Part shown: positions 46,769-58,877 of the stretch, piece after piece
How positions within the stretch are numbered: the stretch's first letter is position 1
How the letters are laid out: every line of letters begins with the position of its first letter
Assembly: GCA_022925895.1 (NCBI GenBank)
Contig: JAKSYS010000356.1
Coordinates: forward strand, 1-62,236
From: Fragilaria crotonensis
Lineage: Eukaryota; Bacillariophyta; Fragilariophyceae; Fragilariales; Fragilariaceae
Length of the DNA stretch: 62,236 nt
Direction: 5' to 3'
The notes under the pieces: generated by a model
The model's input: the letters and a program-made list of their open reading frames with translations, nothing else
What the model was told of the DNA's origin: nothing
The model's database searches: none
Made by a program: the position numbers and the translations under genes

Positions 46769-48766
46769 TTACGTTGGCGAAGTAGTTCTCGGTAGTGCCG
46801 TCCGTAAATTCAACGACATACCCGAGTATCAAAGAGGGGTTAGTATGGGCACGACCAATTGGCTCACCAGAGGTTCCTTTGGCACGTTTAACGACATGCC
46901 CTTTTCGTTCACTTCCAGTTCCGACATCAAAAATTAATTCGGCATTCAAATACTTATCCGTGATCTCATTGTCCAAGTCGTCGGCCTCCATCGCGTCGGG
47001 CACATTCATGTCGTCGTAATCTTTGTCATTAGTATAGGAAACGCCAATGTTGGTGTATTCGTCCTGTATGTAAAAGTCGTTTGGCTCATGTATTATGAAA
47101 TCTCGATCTGACAAACGTTCCTCAACGGCTTGATCGAAACGTTCAATTTCCAATTTCGTATCCTCATTAACATAGTCGTCCCGGACGACGTGTTGTACTG
47201 TCGTACGAGCGATTATCTTACCGGATTCGAGGAGGAGCCAATAACAGAGGTCGCTGCCGACCCGATGAGCAACTGCGAGCCATCGCGCAAGACGTCGACC
47301 GGAGCCATCGATCTCAATTTTCTTCTGATCGTAAAACCAAACCCTGTCGTAGAATTCGAAATCCAACCATTCGGAGATGTCCGGAGTTTCACCGGTTACC
47401 ATTTCTAAACCCGTCCTCTGATGGGAGCCACGCGGGATTCTGTTGAGAATGTTAGATTCATAAACGAGACCATAATCCCACAATCGAGGGGGAACCTTGC
47501 GTTTGAGCATTCGATTCCGCCAGCGCTTTTTCAACTCGCCGATCTCGCGTTCGGCGGCATAATTTTGGTTCGATCGTCCCACCTCTGAGCGTCTCAGCCG
47601 AATCTTTAGTAGATTTACCTCCTTCATGAAGTCCGTTCTCGGTCCAACGATTTCAGGTGCGCCATCAGAAAGCAACGAGTCGGGAATACCGACATCATCC
47701 GCAAATTCGGTCAACACGTGAGCAACTTTGGATTTTGATTCCATGGGGTGTACAGTTGTAAATTGCCCATTTGTAACGACCTGCGCGCATACATTACCTT
47801 GGATAGATATTACCTTAGAAAACAGAGTGTCCGTAAACCAGTTGCCGTTAAGGCGTCGACGATTCAGATACAGGTGGTGATCGACACGATACCGCCTATG
47901 TAACGGATGCACTGCAGTGCGAATTCCACGTTGCGTCGTAACTTGTAGTGTCTTTTTCGCCGTGTCAATCCCAATGTTCCATTTGCGGCTCAGGGTCTCG
48001 GCGGTGATACTCGAATGCCGTTTGCTTGAAAATGTTGCGCCTATACCATGTACTGTCCCCGTAGGCGCGTCATTCAGGACTGTGATCGCCTGTGTGTAGA
48101 GAGCAGAAAGACAACGGGGTCAAGTGCACACGAGATAGTGGATAATAGCGTTGCGGACTCCGACAAAACGGTACGTTGTATGGCAGAGGAAACGGTTGCA
48201 GCGTGACGACGGGCGTGTGAGAGTGCGATGCAAGTATGTGCATGTCAGCCGGGTTCCAGATGTTAGAGGTGAGTTCGATAAGAGCAAGATTCTCTAACTC
48301 CCAATCAGTCGGCACTCGGGATTCGAAAATCAAATTTGGTCCTGAAAGGGTGAGAGGGATGAAGAAGTGATCAAGTGTGATTCCAAGGTCTCGATTGGGG
48401 TCCCAGGGGTCATCAAACACCGTGACCATTTGCGCGAATCTGGTGAGGATTAATCAGAGAGCAATGGAGGTCGTTTCCAAACCCAAGGACCTGATCGGCA
48501 ACGAGAACAACAGAGTCGCCGTTCGCTGGGCATGTGTAAGTGGTGGCACATCGCGCGATCGGAATATCCGGTTTGGGAGAGTAATCAGAGGAAAAAGGGG
48601 CAACAGTGCAATATTCGCCGGTGAGTTCGAGCAAACGCCAATTAGGTCCGGCACAAATGGTGTCCGCATGATTATCGATTTCATTGGTGCCAAGTTGCCC
48701 TGGGGTTGTCGGTTGGGAATATAATTGGTGGGTGCCAGCACGTCGCGCGCTCGAGATTACAGGCAT
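46530..48766 (-). pseudogene. Copia protease and integrase
   Basis: The protease is at 48413-48766, with the DNHADTICAGPN active-site motif and FSSDYSPKPDIPIARC. A frame break precedes VFDDPWDPNRDLGI (48070-48429). The integrase (46530-47912) includes LTEFADDVGIPDSLLSDGAP, RSNQNYAAEREIGELKKRWR and LWDYGLVYESNILNRIPRGS. This matches the DxE region and GKGY-like context of copia integrases. The integrase ORF is intact over about 460 residues. Confidence 0.85.
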
Positions 48767-49060
48767 GGCGGCGCGTCGAGTACTAGCTCCAGCGTGTCAA
48801 GTAGAGTTAGAGTTCGAATTGTTGTATGCGCCACGGCCAAAGCTGCGACCGTTCTGAGATCCGCGCTCAGTGATTTCAGAGACGACGGAATTTCCACCGC
48901 CGGTTGTAGCATTATCATTCGATTCATTGTTGTTGTTGGTAGTGGACACACTGCTTGTAGCCCGATTGGTGGACGTATTGTTGCCAGACCGATTGTCGCC
49001 GCGATTACCTCTGCCGCCATCCACCTTCTCGGAGTTGTAACACGTAGGATCTCATGGTGC

Positions 49061-50377
49061 CTAGACGTTCCCATTCGTCGGCAGAAAAGTTGCGGTGCAG
49101 GTCTGAGATGTCCACATTATTCGCAAATGTACGGCGATACTCACCACGTCCACGTCCGCTTCCACGATTGTCACGACCACGGCCATTATGCCGACCACTC
49201 GCTGTCCCGAGCGTCCGCCTGTCCGGGCACGACCGCGTCCACCAGTGGAGTCCGTGGCACTAACGTAGCGTCGCTTGTTACCGGCGGAGTTTCGGTTTGC
49301 GTAATCCAGTTGTGCAGATGCATGGAGGTTCGCAACAAGACCGGACATAAAATTCACAGCACCGTCAAAATCCGATCGATAGCTCTGAAAGATGTTGATC
49401 TTGGCGGAGGTAATACTTGTATCGGATGAACGAATACCCCGCATCAAACAATCAACCTGCTGTTGCTTACCGGTTAATGCCTCACTTTTGTCCTTACTCA
49501 AGATATAGAAATTCTCCTTCAACTTCGTAATGTAACGTTCGAACGGGAATACCTTTTCGTCTTTGTAGTGAAGGCGAGAGATTTCTTCCTTGGCCCTTTC
49601 CACCCGCTTGTTCAACTCACCTGTACCGTCATAATGCGCCACCAAGGCAAGCCAAGCCTGCCTGCCATTGGAAGTTCTGTAATATGATTGAATCCAAGTC
49701 CAAGCGTCGGTTTTGATGCAAGCTGACTTCAACAAGGTATACACAAGTTTGTTGTCCCGCTAAAAGTTCTCACCGGTAAGGGGAATTTGGTAACGTCTCT
49801 GTTCATCGTCATTCAGCGGTTTGTAATCGTCATCAATTTCGGGTCTAACAACATAGTCAATCGGGAATTTTGCTGCGCCTATCGTGGCGCTCAGCTTGTT
49901 GACAAAGGCAATCTGCCAATTGTCCCAAGCGAAGTCTGTTTGGCACTTCCCAGGGTCGATTAAATCAACATCAATCTTACCATAGTTATACTCGGACTCC
50001 TTCCGGTCCATGGCACGCGCCATTTCTTCCACAGTCCACCTGTCAGGGTCAATCTCGATCCCGCGGTTGGTGTTATCCTTCACCCAGTATACCAGCGCCT
50101 GCAGCCTCTTGTTGATCTGCATAGTACCAAGGATGACCCTGCCAGTAGCAACACTGGATCTTGCAGCCATACGTTTAGCCATTTCCGTAACATCCGTGTC
50201 ACCGCTCATGGAACCAAACGCTTCAATCGTATCAAGGCCTTCAATGTTTAAAAACGTTAAACGGTTTGCATTGTTCGCGATACCGCAAATTTGAAGTACA
50301 CGGTGAACCGGGTTCTCTTCAGCAACATGGACTTCGGGAATCGGTGGGGGAAACTCCGGTTCAGGTTCAGCGTCCAT
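49061..50377 (-). pseudogene. Copia Gag with in-frame amber stop
   Basis: Gag starts at the ATG at 50377 (MDAEPEPEFPPPIPEVH) and reads to ...PLTGENF, where a TAG at 49760-49762 stops it. The same frame continues with RDNKLVYTLLKSACIKTDAW and RQAWLALVAHYDGTGELNKR, which are usual Gag segments. The C-terminus is arginine-glycine rich (GRGRARTGGRSGQR) and, in shifted frames, continues to a NFSADEWERLG segment. Whether the TAG is a mutation or is read through cannot be told from one copy. Confidence 0.82.
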
Positions 50378-50790
50378 CTGTACGGCAATCGCTGATAAGT
50401 GAGTGCAACTGGGCTATGTTCGTATCCGGCCCACGCTACTACGAGCGGGTTGTGAGGTGGGTCACAGTCCGGGCGCCGGTACGGGGTGATCAGTCCCGAC
50501 CTCAGCAATTAAAGTGCATCACGGTGACCATTAACCACGGTCAATTATAAAACGTGAGCAGTTGATACCGGTCGTTGTCGCCCACCATTGTGGCCAAAAG
50601 ATATTCACGAGCAACGATTACCGAGTATCACGTTTTTCCGTTACGTGCCGCAGTGCGTAGGTGATATACGAGCCTCAGCATAGGTTTTACCACATCCCTA
50701 GATCTACAAGGCGGTTGCATAACTTTCGCTCATTCGTTTTCCCTTTAACGTTGTTCGTCTATTCCGTAACCTATTTGGGTCTGATAAACT

Positions 50791-50920
50791 GTTCAAATCC
50801 GTACGTAACGGAGGATTCTTACCAGCAGTAGTAAAACGATAACCGATAAAATTGTGATCCTACTCATTCTTACGCGTATGCGTACTGGTAATTATCGTAC
50901 CGTACCGTCAATACTTGAAC
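50791..50920 (-). repeat. Copia LTR candidate, right (130 bp)
   Basis: It lacks the 35-bp segment of the left copy and otherwise matches it closely. It starts GTTCAAATCC and ends ACTTGAAC. A leader of about 410 bp separates it from the Gag ATG. Confidence 0.7.
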
Positions 50921-51635
50921 CTTTGAACGCCTTCCTATGGTGTTGCATATTTCGGAGCATGAAATCCTTATACGTACGTAGTACATAGTAAAAAAGTTTG
51001 CCTACGTCATAGTAGTACGCAAAACGTTTCGCGAAAGATGTATGCATAGTCCCGTTTGTTTTGTTTTACACATTTTGTTTCGATATACAAATAAGCTCAG
51101 AGCACACTCGGATGTCGTCTAAAGGGCAAATTGTTGAAGGTACTCGTAGTTACGGTAGAAAGTTCGTCAACGGAAGGCAGAAGCTCTTGCAAATGCGTAT
51201 CGGGAATCTACGAATCTACCCAGGTGGACGTGCCTTACCAGTTCCAGAGTCCAGAGAGACGTTTAATTCGGGCGGGGGGGAAATGAGAAGAAACATAGGA
51301 AGTATTGTATGTCTTATGTCTATGTCGTTGTACATAAATGTGATAAAATGGGGGTTCATGAAGGGTCATTCATACCCACTACTTATTATGCATACAGCCA
51401 TACAAGACGGAGGCACATACAGTGTATATGATACACACCGTGTGGACATACGAGAAATACAAATCGACGATGATTATTCTTGATGTCATACGCATTTAGG
51501 AGATGAGACTCGGTCATGCCTCTATGTGTTAACTTCATATAAGGAAAAATTTGCAGAAGGGTTGGAAGTTTCGCAGCAATATACGAATTCTTCTTTTTAT
51601 GCGCACTATTTCATCCCCTTGATTTGAGGCAGATC
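50921..51635. other. Intergenic before SET copy B
   Basis: An open frame at 51115-51483 gives a ~125-aa unrecognised peptide, which I do not call a gene. The last ~150 bp are the putative promoter of the SET gene. Confidence 0.45.
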
Positions 51636-53590
51636 ATGCTCGAGTTGCAACGCCACCTCGCGCTCCTGCTTGCGCTGCTGTCCCACGTTCACAGTTCTGA
51701 TTGGAGGTGGAGCCTCCACTGTAGCGCCACCGATGGAAATTGTGCATCAGCAAAAAATGAGGAAATTCTTGGTCGAGCGACAAATGATAGTAGCAACGAT
51801 CCAACATCATGCGGAATTTGGTTTGCCAAAAGCACTATTCCGAATTCAGGACTGGGGATGTACGCAGGACGAAGCTTTAATGAGGGAGAGGATATGATGG
51901 CATCAGGAGATATTTTGATCCCTATCGTTGACTTGGAAATGCATCAGGGAGATGATTGGTTTTTTGTGTTGGACACGTATTCCTGGGGAATTCGAGGGCG
52001 CGAGAATGACGGCTTAAATGAAGTGCATTTTCTTTCTCCGGGCTTCGGAGCTGCGGCGAACAGCTTTCTAGACTTACATAATGTTGAAGAACTGAAGATC
52101 GATCACTCGCTTGTGGGGGTGCATCGTAGCAAGGATCCAGGAGCCGGTGCATTCACTCCCTATCATAATCGCAGATCCATTGCGAAAGTGCCCATACCGG
52201 CAGGCCAAGAACTATTCACGCATAGTAAGTTCGGGAGAATTTTTCTGATTGCTCTAATCGTAAAACGCAATCTGTGCTCTGAATCTCTCGACTCACATTC
52301 GGTCGCCTTGCGTTTTAGTCGGTGATTTCTGGTTCCATCAACGCGCGCATAACCTAGGCCCAATCCCGACCACTGGCGATCTCCCCAAGGCCAATGCTTT
52401 ATTAACAAAATGGGATACTTTGCGTCGACAACATGAGGGAAGGTATGATGCTGCTCTCAAGGATTTGTGGGAAACCTTTGTTTGGACGTCGCCGTACAGC
52501 GACACCTCCAGACAATTCTTCGCCTTGCCCAAGAATTGGGAGGAGACGGAGCAAGTCCTACAGATGGGTTTGGTCAATTTCCGCAAGCAGCAATCGACAC
52601 GCTCTCTTGAATGGCTTCAAGAGCATGGTATATGTGCTGACAATTTACGAGAGGGTGTCTCCGAGATTCCTCAGGCTGGACGCGGTGCATTTGCGACCAG
52701 GTTTCTGAAACGAGGGGCCATCGTCGCGCCCTTGCCACTCATTCATGTTCCGAGCCGCGAGCGGCTAGAGATGTTTCAACCCGACTTTTCAGTTGAAAAT
52801 GTTGTCAACAAGACCAAAGCTGTAGGGCAGCAGTTGCTCGTCAACTACTGCTTTGGACATCGGCATTCCACGATGCTGCTGTGTCCGTACGGCCTCCTGA
52901 CGGGTCTTATCAATCATGCTAGGACACCCAACGTGAAGTTACAATGGTCTGACTCCAGGCGAAGTTCACATGCTCCCGAATGGCTCAACAAGACCATCGA
53001 GGAATTCGCCAAACATAAGTTTGCTGTCTTGTCCATGGAGTTGGTGGCCCTCCGTGACATTGAGCCAGATGAGGAAGTCGTCCTGGATTATGGCGAGGAG
53101 TGGGAAGCAGCTTGGGACGCGCACGTTGCATCGTGGAGTCCAGTTGAAGGAGCAGCGTCGTATGTTTCATCGTCCGAACTCAACGAGGGCAACGAGACAA
53201 GGATACTCCGAGCCGATTATCAACAATTCTCAAAGCCATATCCAAAAACTGTGCATATCCGATTTGATTTGGCTTTCGCGAAAGAAAACTGGAAGGCAGA
53301 TTGGGAAAGTGGAGCACTTCTGAATCACACACTGGCATGGGATGCTGATGTGGCGCAGTGTACTGTTTTGAGTGTCCGCCGCGACAACGACGGCAACACT
53401 TTACAACACTGTGTACTGGACGGACGAACCGAGAAAGAGCGGGAAGGCCCGGGGAGTCCCTCGCGAGGCCTTCGTGTTCAGAGATAATCCGTACACGGCA
53501 GATTACCTTCAGCATAACGTATTTCGCCATGACATTCGCATACCAGATGAGATGTTCCCCGACGCATGGAAAAATCAGTTGACGCGGTAA
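51636..53590 (+). CDS. Double SET-domain protein with signal peptide (copy B, late frame break)
   Basis: Exon 1 is 51636-52224, the intron 52225-52318 (GTAAGT to GTTTTAG, 94 bp), exon 2 starts at 52319. The start MLELQRHLALLLALLSHVHSS is a signal peptide, so the protein should enter the ER. The first SET-like half has GLGMYAGRSFNEGED. The second has QAGRGAFATRFLKRGAIVAP, LLVNYCFGHRHSTMLLCPYG, LINHARTPNVKLQW and EPDEEVVLDYGEEWEAAWDA, the NHxxxPN and DYG features of SET domains. At about 53402, two bases present in copy C (CT in ACTTTCTACAAC) are missing. This shifts the frame, and the conserved end (FRHDIRIPDEMFPDAWKNQL, stop at 53590) lies in the other frame. Without the shift the product would be near 620 aa. 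Confidence 0.82.
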
Positions 53591-53719
53591 ACAATTCCTG
53601 CCTCTATTTCTTGCCCATTTAGTGATTTCTACGAGCATTCGATGATCAGACTGCATATTTTTGTACAAACGAACGATGTAATCAATTATGTAACTGAATG
53701 CCAACCGATGGTCTTAACA

Positions 53720-54000
53720 TTCTTGTTGATCCCTCTAATTGAGAGTGAGTTTCTGCAACCTTATTTCCCAGTCCACAAGAGCAGAAACCTCTGGTTTACG
53801 GAGGACGAAGACCTTCACAACAGCGTGTTATTCCAACTCCATGGTTGCACCATTCGAAACTGCCACGGGGCTTGAGGACTCGTTGGCGCCCGTGGTGACG
53901 ACGCACTCAATCATGCCGTCACCTTTCATGCTGTCGTCTTTCGATGCCCAGCCAGTGTCAACGGTAACTAGTTTCTGGTGCCGCCTGCCGCCTCACAGAG
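53720..54000 (-). pseudogene. Glucosidase II alpha C-terminal remnant (copy B)
   Basis: About 280 bp on the minus strand match the last beta-sandwich exon of the gene at 58878-59165; for example, EVSALVDWEI corresponds to DVSALVDWEITIA there. The similarity stops near 54000. The rest of the gene is absent. It faces the SET copy B tail to tail, as in copy C. Confidence 0.8.
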
Positions 54001-55013
54001 ACCAGAGCAATGGTCGGTGCCGTCGTACATTGCTCCACAACATTTTTGACAAAGAATTTCCACGTCCACTACGAAGCAAATTCTTGTCGGTTTAATGTCC
54101 ATTCGGCGAACATCAAATTCAATTAAGTCCGGGGGCTCCTGGAGTTACGTTCACACGAACCTGCCTCGTCCTCCCTGCAACGTGCCGGTTCGTCCTACGT
54201 CCTACTACATTGAGTATTCCGAGGATGTCCTCCAACCTCCAACCCACGTTGGACGAACACTCGCAGCATCCCACCTGCCACCTGCCACCTGCCACCTGCC
54301 ACCTACTCGAGTACCAATAGTGCGTTTTACATCTACTGTACTATCATACTGTAGAGAGAGCGTAGCGCTGTGAGATTGACATTATGTAAATAATAAGATT
54401 GTCTTGTGTCCCATAAGATAAAAAATTCCACAGACATGAAGAACCGGACGAAATAGATGGAGACAACGATGGCGTACATGTATACGGAACGCTGTGTACC
54501 AGTACCGTGCAAGCCCCGGCCAGACGTCTTTATCAATAATATTCATACCTGAAATTCGGCTCCCATGGGCCGTTTACGCATGGGCCGTTTCCGTCCGTAC
54601 AAAAATATCCATACCTGAGATTGGGCTCGGATGCACAATAAATATCCATACCTGAAATTGGGCTCCCATGGGCCGTTTCAGTCCGCCCCGGATGTACGTC
54701 CGGACATCAAAAAATGCATACAGTACAGTACGTACCTGCAATTGAGCTCCCACGGACGTTTCCGTCCGCCCCGGATGTACGTATCCGGACCAAATCTTGG
54801 CGTAGCCAGCACTGAGCACGGGCTGTTTGGCGTAGCCCGTATACCGATTGCCGCGCGGCCAACGGCCGCCCGTCAGACTGGTATGCTAAAATTCAGTCTG
54901 TTCCCTCCCGAGCTCGAAGATTTTTTTGAAACATGTTTTCCCAGTTTTGCTCTTGATGAGTCCGCACTCCGCACTCTGCACAGTCATATTGTCATTTCTC
55001 AGCAGCCAACAAA
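54001..55013. other. Intergenic with short tandem repeats
   Basis: No gene. It contains a CCACCTG heptamer repeated nearly five times (54271-54304), the degenerate tandem units at 54545-54790 listed separately, and the promoter side of TRM13. Confidence 0.6.
54545..54790. repeat. Imperfect tandem repeat, about four units
   Basis: Units starting near 54545, 54611, 54647 and 54733 share TACCTGAAATTGGGCTCCCA and often GGCCGTTTCCGTCCG. The last two extend to CCCCGGATGTACGTCCGGAC. Lengths are uneven (36-87 bp). Confidence 0.7.
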
Positions 55014-56157
55014 ATGATATCCTCCCGTTCACTGTTCCACATCGCCGCCGGTTGCGCGGGATCCAGTGCCGCACTGCTATTGTCGTACCATCGTCTCCGA
55101 CGTGACCGATGGGTCACATTTCGACGCCATCCTTGGTCTTCCGTACGATATGTATATCAATCTCTCGCCATTTATCAGTTGGCATGGCGCGTCGACCGAA
55201 TCCACAGTCGGTTGGTACCTCCCGTGGACGCCATGGCCGTTATGGAGGGAGGAAATCTTAAGTGCCATTTTGGCAAGTGGGCCCGATACTTTTCAGTCAA
55301 AGCCGTCGAATCGGGCACAAATCCATTCTCTCATGGACTGTGTTTCCGATCTTGTCCAGCATGTTCGCCGAACCGGGTGACGCCGATATTGCTGGACCTA
55401 GGGGCAGCAAAGCGCTCTTCACAAGGGCAATCTACGAGGCGCTAGGTCGTCAAGTTTCGGCTGTTGCGATGGACCTGAGAGGACCGAAAGTGAGGGATCA
55501 TTTCTATGACCCACCTGTTCGCATTGACGATGGTCATGATATGCGTAGTGCTGACGCATCTCCAGGAGAAGATAATGATCCAAGATCATTCACTCGCGTA
55601 GTAGCAGATGTGCATCGCTTGTCACCAGATGGGTGGTTGCCACAGGATGGCGGTCGCCAACCAGGAAGCATCGTTGCCATGACGAAACACTTGTGCGGTG
55701 GTGCAACAGACGGCAGCATAAGGGCACTTTGCAATCCCCTGACCGAATTGGTTGGTGCATGCTGCCTCGCCCCATGTTGCCATCAGAAGATACGCAAGTC
55801 ACAGTATTGCAATGTTGCATTTTGGAATCTAAAGGCTTCTGTCAGACTCATGTCGGATTACGAGGAAATTTGGAGGATTCGGATTTTCGAACGTTTGGTA
55901 TGCTGATAAGCATGTCCAAATCTGATGATTTAAAGAAGTGGGAGTACAAAAAATCGACATTATTAAAGTTGCTTGGCATTCCGCGAGCGCGTCAGCTTGG
56001 TGTCAAAGTCAGGCGAATTCTGGAGGAGGGGCGGATCGAATACCTTAAAGCACATGGTTTCGAAGCACATTTAGTACGATACTGCGATGACACTGTTACC
56101 TTTGACAATCTGGCAATAATAGCAACAAGAATCACCAGTGGGGAAACGCTAAGATAA
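55014..56157 (+). pseudogene. TRMT13: TRM13-type tRNA 2'-O-methyltransferase (frameshifted)
   Basis: TRM13 methylates the ribose at position 4 of several tRNAs. The SAM motif is split across two frames: VTPILLDLGAAK then ALFTRAIYEALGRQVSAVAM near 55385-55450. Downstream are the family's MTKHLCGGATDGSIRALCNP and CCLAPCCHQK. The C-terminus, in yet another frame, is DFRTFGMLISMSKSDDLKKW...LGVKVRRILEEGRIEYLKAHGF...YCDDTVTFDNLAIIATRI. The N-terminus from the ATG at 55014 (MISSRSLFHIAAGCAGSSAA) is unlike the zinc-finger start of human TRMT13 and is uncertain. Three frames are needed, so this is a pseudogene or carries assembly indels. It sits between the glucosidase remnant B and SET copy C. Confidence 0.78.
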
Positions 56158-56783
56158 GAAGCGCAGTAGAACTTTGGTATTTGGTGGTCATGGTGGTTGC
56201 AGTCGTTGCTTGGCTTCAGGAATTCACACTGTACACTTCGTCGAAGAAACGCTGAGTCTCGGTTTTTTATCAGGAAGTTAAGCTAGTAGTACTTCGGCTA
56301 CTCTCCTTCGCCGCCCCTGTTTTTCATTTTTATGACGGGTGGATGGAAGGTGAGCAGTGAGCAGAGGCCTTTCGAGGTTTTAGCAGCTCCGTGTTAAGTG
56401 TTATGCGCTCCCTTATGCATACATCAGTGCAAGCGTGTCAAGTTTCAATGTGTGTGTCGCATCGAAATGGACACGTGGACCTGACTACATGTACCAGGAA
56501 ATTTGTCCTGGAGGTGAGATGTATGATAACAGTAGATGCAACACGTCAATTGAGTAGACATATCCGGATGGCCAGTTGAAATAAGTTTTGTTTATCGAGT
56601 CGTGGACAAAAAAGATCTTGAGGTTCACGAGATATGCGTGATACACATACGAGACTCGTGCCTGTAAAGAGCGTCAAACGTCAAAACACATATATCGTGG
56701 TGTAGATATCAAAGTTGCTTGCAACTGACAGCTGACATCCAAGTGAATTCGACTGTGCACTTTTTCGTCTGCTTGGTCTGATC
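56158..56783. other. Intergenic before SET copy C
   Basis: No gene seen. It holds the likely promoter region of SET copy C. Confidence 0.5.
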
Positions 56784-58720
56784 ATGCCCGAGTTGCAACG
56801 GCACCTCGTACTCCTACTTGCGTTGTTCTCCAACATCTACACCTCTGATTCGAGGCGGGACCTCCTATATAGCGCCACGGATGGAAATTGTGCCTCAGTA
56901 AAGAACGAGGACCTACTTGGTCGAGTGACAAGTGGCTGCAACAACGATGCAACATCATGCGGACTTTGGTTTGCCAAAAGCAGTATTCCGAATTCAGGTC
57001 TGGGGATGTATGCAGGAAGAAATTTTGATAAGGGAGAGCATATGATGGTATCGGGAGATATTGTGATCCCTATCGTTGACATGGAAATGCATCAGGAGAT
57101 AATTGATCTTTCTTGGGACTCATACACCTGGGACTTGAAGCGGCATGACAATGACGGATTGAAAGGCGTGTTTTGCCTCTCCGGGCTTCGGATCAGCGGC
57201 CACAGCTTTTCAGATTTGCATAATGTCGATGAAATGAAGATCGACCACTCGCTTGTGGGGTTGCAACGCACAGGAGCTGGTGCGTTTACCCTATCATAAC
57301 CGGAAATCCATTGCGTGTGTCCATACCGGCAGGCCAAGAACTATTCGTGCATTGTAAGTTTGGGCTGTTTCTTTCTGCTTCCATGTTCTGCAGTGACAGA
57401 CAGGACAATGCTTAGGAGGATGTGAACTCGACTCACATTCGCTCGCATCACGTTCTAGACGGTGATTCCTGGTTTTATCATCGAGTGCAAGACCTAGGCC
57501 CAATCCCGACGACTGGCGATCTCCTAAGGCCAATACCTTGCTAACGAAATGGGATTCTTGCGTCGACAACATGAGGGAAGATACGATCCTGCTTTCAAGG
57601 ATTTGTGGGAAACCTTTGTTTGACGTCGCCGTACAGCGACACCTCCAGAAGATTCTTCGCATTGCCCAAAATTGGGAGGAGACGGAGCAAGTCTTGCAGA
57701 TGGGTTTGGTCAACCTCCGAAAGCAGCATCGACACGCTCTCTTGTTTCAAGAGCATGGTATATGTGCTGACAATTTACGAGGGTGTCTCCGAGATTCCTC
57801 AGGCTGGACGCGGTGCATTTGCGACCAAGTTTCTGAAAAAGGTGCCATTGTCGCCCCTTTTGCCACTCGTGCATATCCCGATTCGCAAGCGGCTTGAGAT
57901 GTTTCAACCCGACTTTTCAGTTGAAACGTTGTCAACAAGACCACTGTAGGGCAGCAGTTGCTCATCAACTACTGCTTTGGACATCGGCATTCCACGATGC
58001 TACTGTGTCCGTACGGCCTCCTGACGGGTCTTATCAATCATGCTAGGACACCCAATGTGAAGTTACGATGGTCGGACCCCAAGCGAAGTGCGCATTCTCC
58101 GGAATGGCTCAACAAGACTGTCGAAGAATTCGCCGAGGTCAAGTTTTCTGTCTTGTCTATGGAGTTGGTGGCCATTCGTGATATTGAGCCAGATGAAGAA
58201 GTTGTCCTCGATTATGGCGAGGAGTGGGAAGCAGCTTGGAACGCGCACGTTGCATCGTGGAGTCCAGTTAAAGGAGCGTCGTCACACGAATTAGCGTCCG
58301 AACTCAACGAAGGCAATGACACTAAGATACTGCGAACAGTATTTGAGCAATTCGAAGATCCATATCCTGATGCTGTACACATCCGATTTGATTTGGCTTT
58401 TTCAAAGGAAATTGGAAGGAATTCTGGAAGGAAGACTGGAAAATGGGACACTGCTGCAGCGTACAATTACATGGGATTCAGATGTGGCACAGTGTGATAT
58501 TCTGAGTGTCAGGCATGACGACGACGGCAACACTTTCTACAACACTATCTACTGGAACGATGAATTGGAGGAGCACGAAAAGGTCCAGGAGTCCTCGCGA
58601 GGCCTTCGTGTTCAGGAGAATCCTACACGGCGGACTACCTTCAGCAAAACGTATTCCGCCATGACATTCGCATACCGGATGAGATGTTCTGACTCATGGA
58701 AAAATCAGTTGAGTCAATAA
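56784..58720 (+). pseudogene. Double SET-domain gene, multiply frameshifted (copy C)
   Basis: Copy C starts MPELQRHLVLLLALFSNIYTS, again a signal peptide, and follows copy B closely: GLGMYAGRNFDKGEHMM, then after a similar intron near 57353-57460 GDSWFYHRV. The second SET half (57958-58497) retains INYCFGHRHSTMLLCPYG, LINHARTPNVKLRW and EEVVLDYGEEWEAAWNA. Compared with copy B, single bases or short runs are missing near 57285, 57320, 57623, 57740, 57780 and 57945, and the frame shifts again near 58430. The conserved end lies in other frames. No full protein is possible as written. Confidence 0.82.
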
Positions 58721-58877
58721 ACGATTACTGCCTCTATGCTTGCCCATGTAGCGATGGTTGGCTGCATTTGATGACCAGCCTGCACTTTCTTGTATTAATC
58801 AACAACTAACGAGTACGTCACGGGATTCCAACCTATGCTCTTAACAATCGTGTTGATACCACTCATTGTGCGAGGGT

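Larger units (their letters stand above)
44399..50920 (-). mobile_element. Ty1/copia retrotransposon, CoDi-like
   Basis: The order on the minus strand is Gag, protease, integrase, reverse transcriptase, RNase H: the copia order. Several motifs resemble the diatom CoDi lineages, such as the protease DNHADTICAGPN. Candidate LTRs are 44399-44564 and 50791-50920; both begin GTTCAA and end TTGAAC. The left one has 35 extra bases. The flanks CCTTC and CTTTG do not form a clean target duplication, and the LTR edges lack a shared TG...CA, so the ends are less certain than the body. Frames are longer than in the gypsy element, but stops remain. Confidence 0.88.

Noticed and set aside
51115-51483. Possible small gene upstream of SET copy B
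   Set aside because: The peptide has no recognisable domain and no paralogue at the matching place upstream of SET copy C.
54271-54304. CRISPR-like array
   Set aside because: It is a simple CCACCTG heptamer microsatellite without spacers, in eukaryotic DNA.
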